A stretch of DNA of 64,000 nt from Streptomyces sp. AC558_RSS880 (GCF_019049255.1 NZ_JAGMUJ010000060.1:1-64000); one strand, 5' to 3'; positions 16,921 through 24,755 are shown, counted from the stretch's first letter. Translations and numbers: made by a program. The notes: a model not told the origin generated them from the letters alone.

Positions 16921-17928
16921 ATGGACCCGACGCCCCACCCCGCGGTGACGGCGCTGCTGCACACCCCGACCACGGCGCGGCTGCGACCTCTGTTCGAAGG
17001 CAACAACATCAGTTTCGCCATCGGCTTCAAGCACATCAACTACGTGGCCGAAGCGGCGGTCCTGCACCACTTCAGAGCGGCCGGGCTGCCCGTCGGAGAC
17101 CTCTACCGGCGCTTCGGGCTCGGCTTCGACGTGGTCGACATCCGCTCCCGGCTCGGCGCGCTCCTCGCCGTGGACGACGAGGTCGAGGCGGTCGTCACCC
17201 CGAAGACCAAGGACGGCGAGGGCCGTTTCCGCTTCCGCGTCGAGCAGTTCGTCGAGCGGGACGGCCGCCGCGTGCGGTGCGCCGACTCCACGCTGGTGGT
17301 GGCGCTGCGCGTCGACGGCCACATCCAGCCGGAGGAGGCGTGGCCCGCCGGTCTGGACCGGTTCACCACCGCCCGCCTCGGCACCGGCGACCGCCTGGAG
17401 CTCGCGGCGAAGCCCGTGCCGTACGGCGAGTTCACCGCCGGCCGCGGCACCAGCGCCGACCCGGTCCTGACCGAACTCATCGGTGAGACCAACGCGTTCG
17501 GCTGGCGCTGGCGCGTGGGCTACTTCTACTGCCACTACAACGAGCGCGTGCAGATGTCCGGCTTCCTGCGGATCATGGAGGAGGTCGAGGACCTCTTCCT
17601 CGCCGACCGGGGCCTGCCCATCAAGGAGGTCCTGGACACCCGCGGCTGGATCCCCGTCGTCACCCAGTCCCGGATCGAGCTCCTCGACGAGACCCTCATG
17701 GAGGAGGAGCTCTACACCGTCTACACCGTGGAGCAGGTCTTCAAGACGCTGCTCTACACCACCCGCATGGACTGCTACGTCCTGCGCGACGGGCAGCTGG
17801 TGAAGACGGCCACCGGCACCATCACCCACGGCTACCTCCACGAGACGGCCCCCAACCAGTGGGAGATGGCCGAGTTCGACGAGAGCGCCGTCACCGCCCT
17901 CACCACGCCCCGCAAGGCGGCGGCATGA
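16921..17928 (+). CDS. Double hot-dog fold dehydratase/thioesterase-like protein
   Basis: A 335-residue protein with two hot-dog (4HBT/FabZ-like) domains. The N-terminal half contains FAIGFKHINYVAEAAVLHHF, whose GFKHxxY segment sits where hot-dog enzymes carry catalytic residues. The C-terminal half has a second barrel (residues about 165-320) with a YTVYTVEQVFKT strand-helix. The ATG at 16921 is preferred over GTG 16918 because AAGGAG (16909-16914) is then six bases away. The operon needs a dehydratase to turn 3-hydroxyacyl-ACP into enoyl-ACP and has no other candidate, so a dehydratase role is inferred. A thioesterase is the alternative. It overlaps the next gene by four bases. Confidence 0.78.
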   Translation: MDPTPHPAVTALLHTPTTARLRPLFEGNNISFAIGFKHINYVAEAAVLHHFRAAGLPVGDLYRRFGLGFDVVDIRSRLGALLAVDDEVEAVVTPKTKDGEGRFRFRVEQFVERDGRRVRCADSTLVVALRVDGHIQPEEAWPAGLDRFTTARLGTGDRLELAAKPVPYGEFTAGRGTSADPVLTELIGETNAFGWRWRVGYFYCHYNERVQMSGFLRIMEEVEDLFLADRGLPIKEVLDTRGWIPVVTQSRIELLDETLMEEELYTVYTVEQVFKTLLYTTRMDCYVLRDGQLVKTATGTITHGYLHETAPNQWEMAEFDESAVTALTTPRKAAA

Positions 17929-19031
17929 GCGCCCCCGCGACCGCACGGCCGGTCATCACCGGCTGGTCGGCGGTCTCCCCGTACGGCATCGGCGCCGAGG
18001 CCTTCGCCGAGGGCCGGCGCACCCGGCGGCCGACCTCCGCTCCCGTGGACACCGAGCGCTGGCGCGTGCCCGCCGGCGATGCCCACCTCGTCCCCGGGTT
18101 CGAGGTCCGCGAGGTGCTCGGCAAGAAGGGCACCCGCTCCATGGACCGGGTCACCGGCCTGGCCGTGGCCGCCGTCGGCTCCCTTCTCGGCCGGCCGGAG
18201 GCGGAGCGCGAGACGGAGACCGGTGAGCGGGCCGCGCTCGTGCTCGCCACCACCACCGGCAGCGCCGCCAGCATGATGGACTTCACCCGCAGCTCCCTCG
18301 AAGGCGCCCGCCCCTACGACGTCGACCCGGCCGTGATGCCGAACGCGGTGATGAACTGCGCCGCCGGCCAGTGCGCCATCTGGTACGGCATCAAGGGTCC
18401 CAACACCACGCTGGCCGGCGGCCGCGCGGCCGGGCTGCTCTCCCTCAACTACGCCACCCGGCTGCTGTCCACGGGCCGTGCGGACACCGTGCTGTGCGCG
18501 GCGGCGGAGGAGTACTCGCACGCCCGGTACTGGCTGGAGCGGCACAGCCGGGGCACCGAGGCCCCCGGCGCCGCCCTCGGCGAGGGCGCCGCCGTCCTGC
18601 TGATCCGGCCCGCCTCCGCGGCGACGCCCGAACGTCCCGCGCTGGCGGAGGTGCTGTCGGTCCGCTCCCGGGTCGCCACCGGCAGCCGGGTCCACGCGGC
18701 CCTGGAGGCCTGTGTGCGCTCCGCCCTGGAGGAGGCCGGCGCCGACCCCGGCGACGTGTGGGCCGCGAGCCCCAGCGACGCACCGGGCTCCCTCGGCCGG
18801 CTGGAACGGGAGGTCCTCACCGACGTCTGCGGCGGCACGGCGCTGGAGCGGGTGTCGGCCGTCGGCCTCATCGGTGACGTCTCCGCGGCCTCGGCCCAGT
18901 TCCAGATCGCCACGCTCCTCTCGGCCGCCGGCGACGACCCCGCGGCCGCCGGCCGCATCGCGGTGGTCACCTCGGCGGACCGCGACGGCTCCCTGGCGTG
19001 CGCGGTGCTGAGACTGGCGGACGGTCGATGA
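17925..19031 (+). CDS. Second Cys-less ketosynthase-like protein (CLF-like)
   Basis: A 368-residue ketosynthase homologue, coupled to the dehydratase-like gene by an ATGA overlap. The nucleophile Cys is again replaced by Arg (LAGGRAAGL, Arg167), and the HGTGT histidine is missing (SPSDAPG at the corresponding place). Unlike the 296-residue protein at 15223, the length is close to normal, so the fold is probably complete and can dimerise. It is the better candidate for chain length factor of KS1 or KS2. The same Cys-to-Arg change in both Cys-less members suggests they come from a common duplicated CLF ancestor. Expression coupling with the dehydratase points to a multi-enzyme complex. Confidence 0.88.
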   Translation: MSAPATARPVITGWSAVSPYGIGAEAFAEGRRTRRPTSAPVDTERWRVPAGDAHLVPGFEVREVLGKKGTRSMDRVTGLAVAAVGSLLGRPEAERETETGERAALVLATTTGSAASMMDFTRSSLEGARPYDVDPAVMPNAVMNCAAGQCAIWYGIKGPNTTLAGGRAAGLLSLNYATRLLSTGRADTVLCAAAEEYSHARYWLERHSRGTEAPGAALGEGAAVLLIRPASAATPERPALAEVLSVRSRVATGSRVHAALEACVRSALEEAGADPGDVWAASPSDAPGSLGRLEREVLTDVCGGTALERVSAVGLIGDVSAASAQFQIATLLSAAGDDPAAAGRIAVVTSADRDGSLACAVLRLADGR

Positions 19032-19228
19032 GCGTGGCAGCGGGCACCACGCGTGCGGCGGGCGCGACATGCCGCCTCGACGGCGAGACCGTCACGACCG
19101 CCGCGCAGCCGGCCTTCCGCCCCGCCGGCCGGCCGCGACCCCGCGGATACGGGGCCGAGTCAGGGCCCGTACCCGGACCCGCCCTTGTCCCACCGTCCGC
19201 CGTAAACGGAGAAGAGGCCCAACGATGA
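19028..19228 (+). CDS. Possible 66-residue peptide filling the gap between CLF-like and ketoreductase genes
   Basis: A small open frame begins with an ATG that overlaps the stop of the CLF-like gene (ATGA) and ends with a TGA that overlaps the ATG of the ketoreductase (ATGA). It thus tiles the gap exactly, as the true genes of this operon do. The peptide is Pro/Arg/Ala-rich (middle part RPAGRPRPRGYGAESGPVPG) with no known motif. The composition looks like translated GC-rich spacer, and the ketoreductase has its own GAAGAGG site. The frame may serve only to carry ribosomes across the gap. Confidence 0.35.
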   Translation: MSVAAGTTRAAGATCRLDGETVTTAAQPAFRPAGRPRPRGYGAESGPVPGPALVPPSAVNGEEAQR

Positions 19229-19968
19229 CCGAAACCAGGCCCGTGGCCCTGATCAGTGGGGGTTCCCGGGGTATCGGCCGGGCCGCCGTGCTGAAGCTGG
19301 CGGCAGACGGCTACGACGTCGGTTTCTGCTTCCACTCGCAGCAGGAGGCGGCGGAGATCCTCGGCAAGGAGGCCGAGGCGCTCGGGGCACGGGTGCTGTA
19401 CCGCCGGGTGGACGTGAGTGACGCGGCCGCGGTGCGCGCCTGGGTGACCGAGACCGAACAGGAGCTCGGCCCCGTCGAAACCGCCGTCACCTCGGCCGGC
19501 ATCACCCGCGACAAGGCCCTGGTGATGATGTCCGACGAGGAGTGGTCGTCGGTCGTCTCCACCAACCTCGACGGCGTCTTCCACGTCTGCCGTGCCGTCA
19601 CCTTCCCGATGATGAAGCGCCGCCGCGGCAGCATCGTCAACATCTCCTCGGTGGCCGGGGTCTACGGCAACGCCACCCAGACGAACTACGCCGCGTCCAA
19701 GGCCGGGATCATCGGCTTCTCGCGCTCCCTCGCCAAGGAAGTCGGCCGTTACGGCATCCGCGTCAACACGGTGGCGCCCGGTTTCGTCGACACCGACATG
19801 GTGGCCGCCGTGTCCGACAAGGTGCGCGAGGAAGCGCTCGCGAGCGTCGCGCTCGGCCGTATGGGCACCGCCGACGAGGTGGCGGAACTCGTCTCCTTCC
19901 TTGCCTCCGAACGCGCCGGCTACATCACCGGATCCGTGTTCCAGATCGATGGGGGGATCTCCCTGTGA
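19225..19968 (+). CDS. 3-oxoacyl-ACP reductase (FabG-type ketoreductase)
   Basis: A 247-residue short-chain dehydrogenase. The cofactor loop is SGGSRGIGRA, the Asn of the NNAG-type segment appears in TSAGITRD, and the catalytic triad is Ser (NISSVAG), Tyr (YAASKAG) and the Lys four residues after Tyr. The C-terminus ends in ITGSVFQIDGGISL, typical of FabG. It should reduce the beta-ketoacyl-ACP made by KS1/KS2 with NADPH, followed by dehydration, to give conjugated double bonds. The absence of an enoyl reductase from the operon is consistent with a polyene product. The gene overlaps the isomerase gene by four bases. Confidence 0.95.
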   Translation: MTETRPVALISGGSRGIGRAAVLKLAADGYDVGFCFHSQQEAAEILGKEAEALGARVLYRRVDVSDAAAVRAWVTETEQELGPVETAVTSAGITRDKALVMMSDEEWSSVVSTNLDGVFHVCRAVTFPMMKRRRGSIVNISSVAGVYGNATQTNYAASKAGIIGFSRSLAKEVGRYGIRVNTVAPGFVDTDMVAAVSDKVREEALASVALGRMGTADEVAELVSFLASERAGYITGSVFQIDGGISL

Positions 19969-20666
19969 GCACCGACCGCCGAAGGAAGAAGCACCCCAGG
20001 TGGTACTTCTCGCTGCGCAGCCCCTACTCGTGGTTCGCCTACCGTGACCTCACCGAGAAGTATCCGGACGTGCTCGACCGGATCGAATGGATTCCCTACT
20101 GGGAGCCCGACGAGGAGTTCACCCGGCTGCTCGCCGAGTCCGGCGTCACCCTGCCGGTGATGCCCATGCACCGCTCCAAGAACTTCTACATCCTGCGGGA
20201 CGCGCGCCGCTGGGCGCACGCCCGGGGCTGGCAGGTGACCTGGCCGGTCGACCGCGCCCCGCACTGGGAGGTCTCCCACCTCGCCTACCTCGCGGCCGAG
20301 GAACAGGGACTGGGACCGCAGTTCGTCGACCTCGCCTACCGGGCGCGCTGGAAGCAGGGCCTGGACCTCGCGGAACGGCAGACCATCGCCGGCATCGCGG
20401 CCGAACTCGGCCTCGACGCGTCACTCGCCGACGCGATCGACGACGCGTCCATCCGGAAGAGGGGAGTGGAATGCCTGATCGCGGCCTATCACGACGACGC
20501 CTTCGGCGTGCCGTTCTTCCTGCACGGACGCGAAGCCTTCTGGGGCGCTGAGCGGGTCGGGGCGTTCGTGTCCGCGGTGCGCGGTGAGGAGTGGGACGGG
20601 CTCAGCGACGCCCCGTTCCAGGCACCGTCGTTCACGGCCATGCCGGACGACCGGTACCCGGCCTGA
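19965..20666 (+). CDS. DsbA-fold isomerase (2-hydroxychromene-2-carboxylate isomerase-like)
   Basis: A 233-residue protein of the DsbA-like thioredoxin-fold family. The N-terminal signature is WYFSLRSPYSWFAY, with Ser in place of the CxxC cysteines, as in HCCA isomerases. The C-terminal part FGVPFFLHGREAFWGAERV is the family's cis-Pro and FWG motif. The start is a GTG overlapping the ketoreductase stop. Isomerases of this kind are a marker of type II PKS clusters that make cinnamoyl or cis-polyene acyl groups, where a trans double bond is turned to cis so that the chain can cyclise. By that analogy it would act on the ACP-bound polyene. It is the last gene before a strong terminator. Confidence 0.88.
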   Translation: MSTDRRRKKHPRWYFSLRSPYSWFAYRDLTEKYPDVLDRIEWIPYWEPDEEFTRLLAESGVTLPVMPMHRSKNFYILRDARRWAHARGWQVTWPVDRAPHWEVSHLAYLAAEEQGLGPQFVDLAYRARWKQGLDLAERQTIAGIAAELGLDASLADAIDDASIRKRGVECLIAAYHDDAFGVPFFLHGREAFWGAERVGAFVSAVRGEEWDGLSDAPFQAPSFTAMPDDRYPA

Positions 20667-20715
20667 CCCGAGGCGTGACGGCCACCACCGCACCACCAAG
20701 GGCCGGCCGGGCGAC

Positions 20716-20749
20716 CGCGGGGGCACTCGGACGACCGAGTGCCCCCGCG
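20716..20749 (+). terminator. Perfect 15-bp-stem hairpin ending the PKS operon
   Basis: Arms at 20716-20730 and 20735-20749 pair perfectly across the loop ACGA, 50 bp after the isomerase stop. It separates the operon from the type II thioesterase gene, which has its own AAGGAGGA ribosome-binding site. Confidence 0.8.
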
Positions 20750-20794
20750 CCCGGCAGCCCCTTCTCAGCGGACGACAGTACGAAGGAGGACAGG

Positions 20795-21577
20795 ATGAGC
20801 GTCGGCGCCCACCGCACCGCGCCCTCGACAGCCGCCGACAGCGGCAGATGGTTCCGTCGGTACAGGGCGACGGGGAGCGTTCACCGCAGGCTGCTCGTCC
20901 TGCCGCACGCGGGCGGTTCGGCCAGCTTCTTCCACGCCTGGGGCACCGCGTTCGACCCCGGCACGGAAGTGCTGGTCGCGCGCTACCCCGGGCGGCACGA
21001 CCGGCTCACCGACCCCTGTGTCGACAGCATGAAGGAACTCGCCGATCAGGTGACCGAGGCGCTCCTTCCCCTCCTGGACGTCCCGGTGACGCTGTTCGGG
21101 CACAGCATGGGCGCGTCGCTGGCCCACGAGGTGGCGCTGCGACTGCGGGACCGGCACGGGGTGCGCCCCGCCGCGCTCCATGTGTCGAGCCGCAGGCCCC
21201 CGCACCGGCTGAATCCGAAACGGGTCCACGCGGAGGGCGACGAGGCACTGCTCGAGGAGGTCCGCCGGCTCGGGGGCACCGACGAGGCGCTCCTCACCGA
21301 TCCCGATCTCCGGGAGATCTTCCTGCCGGCGATCCGGGCCGACTTCACGATCGTCGGTACCTACGGTCCACGGCGTGCCGCCCCGGTGGACTGCCCGGTG
21401 TACGCGTACGTGGGGGACCAGGACCCGGACGTGCCCGTGGCGGAGATGTCGGCCTGGTCCGACGTCGCGCGTGGCGCCTTCCGCCTGGACGTGCTGCCAG
21501 GCGGTCACTTCTATCTGGTGGACCGGCACGACGTCCTGGTGGGAACGGTCTCGGACCGCCTGCTGGCCGACGGCTGA
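20795..21577 (+). CDS. Type II thioesterase (editing)
   Basis: A 260-residue alpha/beta hydrolase of the GrsT/RifR kind that accompanies NRPS and PKS systems. It has LLVLPHAGGSASFFHAW near residue 30, FGHSMGASLAHE (nucleophile Ser104), an Asp in GDQDPDVP and His in GGHFYLVDRH. The ATG follows CGAAGGAGGACAGG. Such enzymes hydrolyse wrong acyl or aminoacyl groups from carrier proteins. It follows a terminator and is itself followed by one, so it is probably transcribed singly or by read-through. Confidence 0.93.
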   Translation: MSVGAHRTAPSTAADSGRWFRRYRATGSVHRRLLVLPHAGGSASFFHAWGTAFDPGTEVLVARYPGRHDRLTDPCVDSMKELADQVTEALLPLLDVPVTLFGHSMGASLAHEVALRLRDRHGVRPAALHVSSRRPPHRLNPKRVHAEGDEALLEEVRRLGGTDEALLTDPDLREIFLPAIRADFTIVGTYGPRRAAPVDCPVYAYVGDQDPDVPVAEMSAWSDVARGAFRLDVLPGGHFYLVDRHDVLVGTVSDRLLADG

Positions 21578-21617
21578 CGGGCGGCTGACCGGCTCCTCCG
21601 ACTATCTGCGAGACCCT

Positions 21618-21643
21618 GCGGGATGCGCACCGGCGCATCCCGC
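21618..21643 (+). terminator. Intrinsic terminator after thioesterase gene
   Basis: An 11-bp perfect stem (GCGGGATGCGC) with loop ACCG is followed by TTTCGTCG, 40 bp past the thioesterase stop. Confidence 0.8.
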
Positions 21644-21830
21644 TTTCGTCGTTGGCCGCCTTCGCCGACGCATCCGGCGTGCGCGCCCCGTACGGCAGCC
21701 GAATCGCTCCCGCACGGTCTCGGTGCGGCCGCCCCCGGTTCACGCGGTACGGGAGCGGGGACCGAGCGGACCGGCGCCGCGGACCGCGGCTGACGGCGAG
21801 CACCGGGCCCGTATCCCGTCGCCGCCCGTA

Positions 21831-21866
21831 TCGAGCACGTCCCGCCGGCCGGCGGGACGTGCTCGA
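21831..21866. repeat. 36-bp perfect palindrome
   Basis: The two 18-base halves (first half TCGAGCACGTCCCGCCGG) are exact complements with no spacer. It is 250 bp beyond the thioesterase stop, which already has its own terminator. It could be a second terminator, or an operator or recombination site. Confidence 0.7.
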
Positions 21867-21935
21867 GCTGTGTGAAGGCCTTGCCGGCCGACGTGCCCTG
21901 ATCCTCGTGACCACCGCCTCCGCCCGGGCGCGCAT

Positions 21936-22026
21936 CCGGCGGTCCCGGCCGGTCCGGCCGTCCCCGGAAAAACCTGCCGGGCCGGCGGTCCCGGCCGGTC
22001 CGGCCGTCCTCGGAATACCTGCCGGG
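21936..22026. repeat. Tandem direct repeat, two copies of about 45 bp
   Basis: The copies at 21936-21981 and 21982-22026 are adjacent and differ only by one C/T change, one base substitution and one base deletion in the A-run. Each contains internal GGTCCGGCCG elements. A recent duplication is the simplest reading. Confidence 0.7.
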
Positions 22027-22415
22027 CGGCGGGCGGCCCCAGCGGTCATCATCCGCCCCACGCGCACGGCGGCACCGTATCGGGGTGATTCCTGAATTCC
22101 CTGCCGACGCGCGGCGAGGCGGAATCGTTCGAGGTATTTCCCGCCCTGTCCACGGCTGCTTCCGTGAGAAACGCGTGCCGACGGGCGCCGGCTTCCTCCC
22201 TCCTGCTCCGATGCGCGACTCCGCAGGTCAGCACCCCGGTCCTGCGTCGCCCGACACCTGTGGGAGCGTCTGTACGGAATCTGTACGGATCCATGAAAAG
22301 CCTCCGGGGATCCTGTACGGGAAAGCAGGGAAAGGGGCGGGAATCCCTATATGCACGTATCCGACTCTGTGAAGGAAGGGCCTCCAGGGGCCCGGTCCCG
22401 AGCCGAGGAGGAAAA

Positions 22416-22655
22416 GTGCTTGAAAAAGAGGAAAACCCGGCCTCTGTTCAGTCTCCACTCCAATTCCTCGAGGAGCTCGAGAAACGCGCGTCGATGGAAC
22501 AGGAGGCACTGCTGCGCGACAGTGCCGTTTCGTGGGCACAGCTCCTCGCGGAATACGCGGATGCGCTGAACGAACTCGTGGCGCAGGGGTACAGGTTCGA
22601 CTTCCCGCCCGAGGCGCAGTCCTTCGACGAAGGTCATGCCGGCGGCTGCGGCTGA
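22416..22655 (+). CDS. Small acidic protein of unknown function (79 residues)
   Basis: The gene starts at a GTG with a very strong ribosome-binding site (GAGGAGG) four bases upstream and is followed by a terminator palindrome 18 bp after its stop, so it is almost certainly expressed. The protein is acidic and helical: about residues 12-60 form an amphipathic segment (FLEELEKRASMEQEALLRDS, then AQLLAEYADALNELVAQG), then a Pro-rich turn (FDFPPEAQSF) and the tail DEGHAGGCG. I do not recognise the family. The Gly-Gly-Cys-Gly ending with a nearby His recalls metal-binding or modified-peptide tails, but no modification enzyme lies next to it. It sits between the PKS operon and the SARP regulator, so a regulatory or accessory role is plausible. 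Confidence 0.8.
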   Translation: MLEKEENPASVQSPLQFLEELEKRASMEQEALLRDSAVSWAQLLAEYADALNELVAQGYRFDFPPEAQSFDEGHAGGCG

Positions 22656-22672
22656 CCCGGGCCGGACATGCT

Positions 22673-22708
22673 TTCGGGGCCGGCCGCAGTACTGCGGCCG
22701 GCCCCGAA
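22673..22708. terminator. 36-bp perfect palindrome, bidirectional terminator
   Basis: The halves at 22673-22690 and 22691-22708 are exact complements. It lies between convergent genes, 17 bp after the small acidic protein and 20 bp after the SARP regulator stop, and so can end both transcripts. Confidence 0.85.
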
Positions 22709-22728
22709 GGGGGACGGGGCGGTGGACC

Positions 22729-24636
22729 TCAGGCGGCGGTGCGGACGGCCGCGCCCTGGTGCCGGCCGAAAAGCCGGATCAGGGACGGGAAGTGGTAGCG
22801 CGGCCGGCCGGAGCCGTCCACGCCTCCTCCCTCCAGCAGGTGGCCGTCGACCAGTTGCTCGAGGAGGTCCTCGGCGTCCTCGGTCCCGGTGCCGAGGACG
22901 GACGCGGCGTCCAGGGCGGTCAGCAGTGGCGGAGCAGCCGCCGCGAGCGCGAGGAACGCGCCGACCGCGGGGGAAGGCAACCCGTTCAGTGCGTGACGCA
23001 GTCTCGAGCCGACGTCGAGGCTGCCGAGGCGCAGCTCGTCCAGTCGGCGTTCCGCGGACTCCAGGCGCGCGGCGAACCGGGTCGCGGACCCCTGCGGACG
23101 GGTGGCGATCCGGGCGGCGGCGATCCGCAGCGCGAGCGGGAGACGGTCACAGAACTCCGCGATACGTGCCACGGCCTCCGCTTCCTGCCCGATCCGGGCC
23201 GTGCCCGCCACGGTGGCGAGCAGCCGCACGGCTTCGGCCGGCTCCAGCGGACCGAGCCGCAGCAGGCAGGTGCCTTCGAGCGAGGCCAGCTGGGCATGCA
23301 CCCCGGTGACGACGGTGCGGCTCGCCCCGCCGCCCGGAAGCAGAGGGCGCACCTGGGCGTCGTCCGTCGCGTTGTCGAGGACGATCAGCATCCGCCGTCC
23401 GTTCGACAACGTGCGGTAGAGCTGCACGCGCTCTTCGAGGGACACGGGCAGCCGGCCGGGCGGCACGCCCAGGGCACGCAGGAACCAGCCGAGGACCTCC
23501 ACCGGCCTGCGCGGGCCGTCCTCGGTGCGCAGATCGGCGTAGAGCTGGCCCTGCGGGAACGTGTCACGGCAGCGCTCGGCCGCGTGCAGGGCCAGCGCCG
23601 ACTTGCCGGTTCCCGGCGTGCCGGTGATCACGACGTCCCGTCGTTCGCCCAGCGCTTCGAGCAGCTCCCGCACCTCGCCGACGCGCCCGACGAAGTCGTA
23701 CGGGGCGGCGGGCAGCAGCGCGGGCGGCATACCGGGCCAGCCGCCGCCGGCGGCCGGGGCCCCGGGCGTCGACGGTGCCGCCCGGGCGGTCCTCGAGGCC
23801 CCGGACCCGTTCGCGCGCGGCGGGTTCTCCGGCTCCGGCGGCGGCTGCGGCGCGGGCTCCGGACGGGCGGCGGCGCCGTGCCCGGGACGCGGTGCGGGTA
23901 CGGGGGAGAGCTCGCCCGTGAGGATCTGCTCATGCAGTGCGCGCAGCGCCGGGCCGGGATCGATGCCGAGTTCGTCCGCCAGGTACCGGCGCCCCTGCGT
24001 GTACGTCGCGAGCGCGTCGGCCTGGCGGCCGCACCGGTGCAGCGCGGTCATCAACAGGGCCCGCAGCCGTTCGCTCCCCGGGTGCAGGGCCACTTCGCGG
24101 GTCAGGCCGGTGACCGTCTCGGTGTGGCGGCCCAGGGCGAGCGCCGCTTCGGCGTGCTGCTCCACGGCGGACAGCCGGGCCTCCTCCAGCCGCGGCACCT
24201 CGGCCTGCGCGAGGTGCTCGGTGACACCCGTGAGCGCCGGGCCGTTCCACAGCGACAGAGCCGACGCCAGCCGGCGCTCGGCGTCGGCGTACCGCCCTTC
24301 CCGCAGGTCGGCACCGCCCGCCTGCGCCAGCTCCCGGAAGGCCTCCCAGTCGAGAGCGGCGTCACCGATGTCCAACCGGTAGCCGGGACCGGTGCGCTCC
24401 AGCACGATCCCGGGGCCCATACGGGTGCGCAGCCTCGATGCGTACGTGTAGAGCTGATTGGTGCTGGTCGCAGGGGGGTCCCAGCCCCACAGCAGTGTGG
24501 TGAGCCGCTCGTCCGTCATGACCTTGCCGTGGGCCAGCAGCAGGGCGGCGAGCACGCTGCGCTGCTTGCTGCCGTCGAGTGCCACCGCGCGGCCTTCCCG
24601 CTCGGCCGACACGGCTCCCAGGATTCTGAAGTCCAT
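22729..24636 (-). CDS. SARP-NB-ARC transcriptional regulator (short AfsR-like)
   Basis: A 635-residue Streptomyces antibiotic regulatory protein with an ATPase part. The ATG at 24636 follows GGAGGGGAG. Residues 1-95 form the OmpR-like winged helix (MDFRILGAV ... SKQRSVLAALLLAHG), and about 100-245 the bacterial transcriptional activation domain (ending YLADELGIDPGPALRALHEQ). A Pro/Ala-rich linker follows. The NB-ARC ATPase starts near 310 with the P-loop GTPGTGKSALAL and continues with VLDNA and CDRLPLALRIAAAR. It stops without the TPR domain found in full AfsR, unlike its larger relative at 25049-28042. It is likely the cluster activator. A phased TTTCG array just upstream suggests autoregulation or cross-regulation. 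Confidence 0.93.
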   Translation of the reverse strand: MDFRILGAVSAEREGRAVALDGSKQRSVLAALLLAHGKVMTDERLTTLLWGWDPPATSTNQLYTYASRLRTRMGPGIVLERTGPGYRLDIGDAALDWEAFRELAQAGGADLREGRYADAERRLASALSLWNGPALTGVTEHLAQAEVPRLEEARLSAVEQHAEAALALGRHTETVTGLTREVALHPGSERLRALLMTALHRCGRQADALATYTQGRRYLADELGIDPGPALRALHEQILTGELSPVPAPRPGHGAAARPEPAPQPPPEPENPPRANGSGASRTARAAPSTPGAPAAGGGWPGMPPALLPAAPYDFVGRVGEVRELLEALGERRDVVITGTPGTGKSALALHAAERCRDTFPQGQLYADLRTEDGPRRPVEVLGWFLRALGVPPGRLPVSLEERVQLYRTLSNGRRMLIVLDNATDDAQVRPLLPGGGASRTVVTGVHAQLASLEGTCLLRLGPLEPAEAVRLLATVAGTARIGQEAEAVARIAEFCDRLPLALRIAAARIATRPQGSATRFAARLESAERRLDELRLGSLDVGSRLRHALNGLPSPAVGAFLALAAAAPPLLTALDAASVLGTGTEDAEDLLEQLVDGHLLEGGGVDGSGRPRYHFPSLIRLFGRHQGAAVRTAA

Positions 24637-24717
24637 GGCACTCCCCTCCGCGCAACCGCGTCTCCCGGTCGCCGCGATACCTGCCGCGCAAGCTACTGAG
24701 CTCCCTTTTTCCGTGAG

Positions 24718-24755
24718 TTTCGAGGCTCTTTCGCCCGCACGAAAGCGAGACGAAA
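24718..24755. promoter_or_regulatory. Candidate SARP operator, four pentamers phased at 11 bp
   Basis: TTTCG occurs at 24718 and 24729 and its complement CGAAA at 24740 and 24751, so all four lie exactly 11 bp apart. SARP proteins bind direct repeats with 11-bp spacing. The array is in the 215-bp divergent region between the short SARP gene and the small peptide gene. It was seen by eye; function is inferred. Confidence 0.55.

Larger units (their letters stand above)
21644..22415. other. Non-coding region with large palindrome and tandem repeat
   Basis: No credible gene is present between the thioesterase terminator and the small gene at 22416. The stretch contains a 36-bp perfect palindrome (21831-21866) and a 45-bp tandem duplication (21936-22026). 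The segment after about 22060 is less GC-rich and probably holds the promoter of the small gene. Confidence 0.5.

Noticed and set aside
24679..24687. ACCTGCCGC upstream of the short SARP gene as a fifth copy of the shared motif
   Set aside because: Only the ACCTGCC core matches and the flanking bases differ; cores of this length occur by chance in coding regions too.
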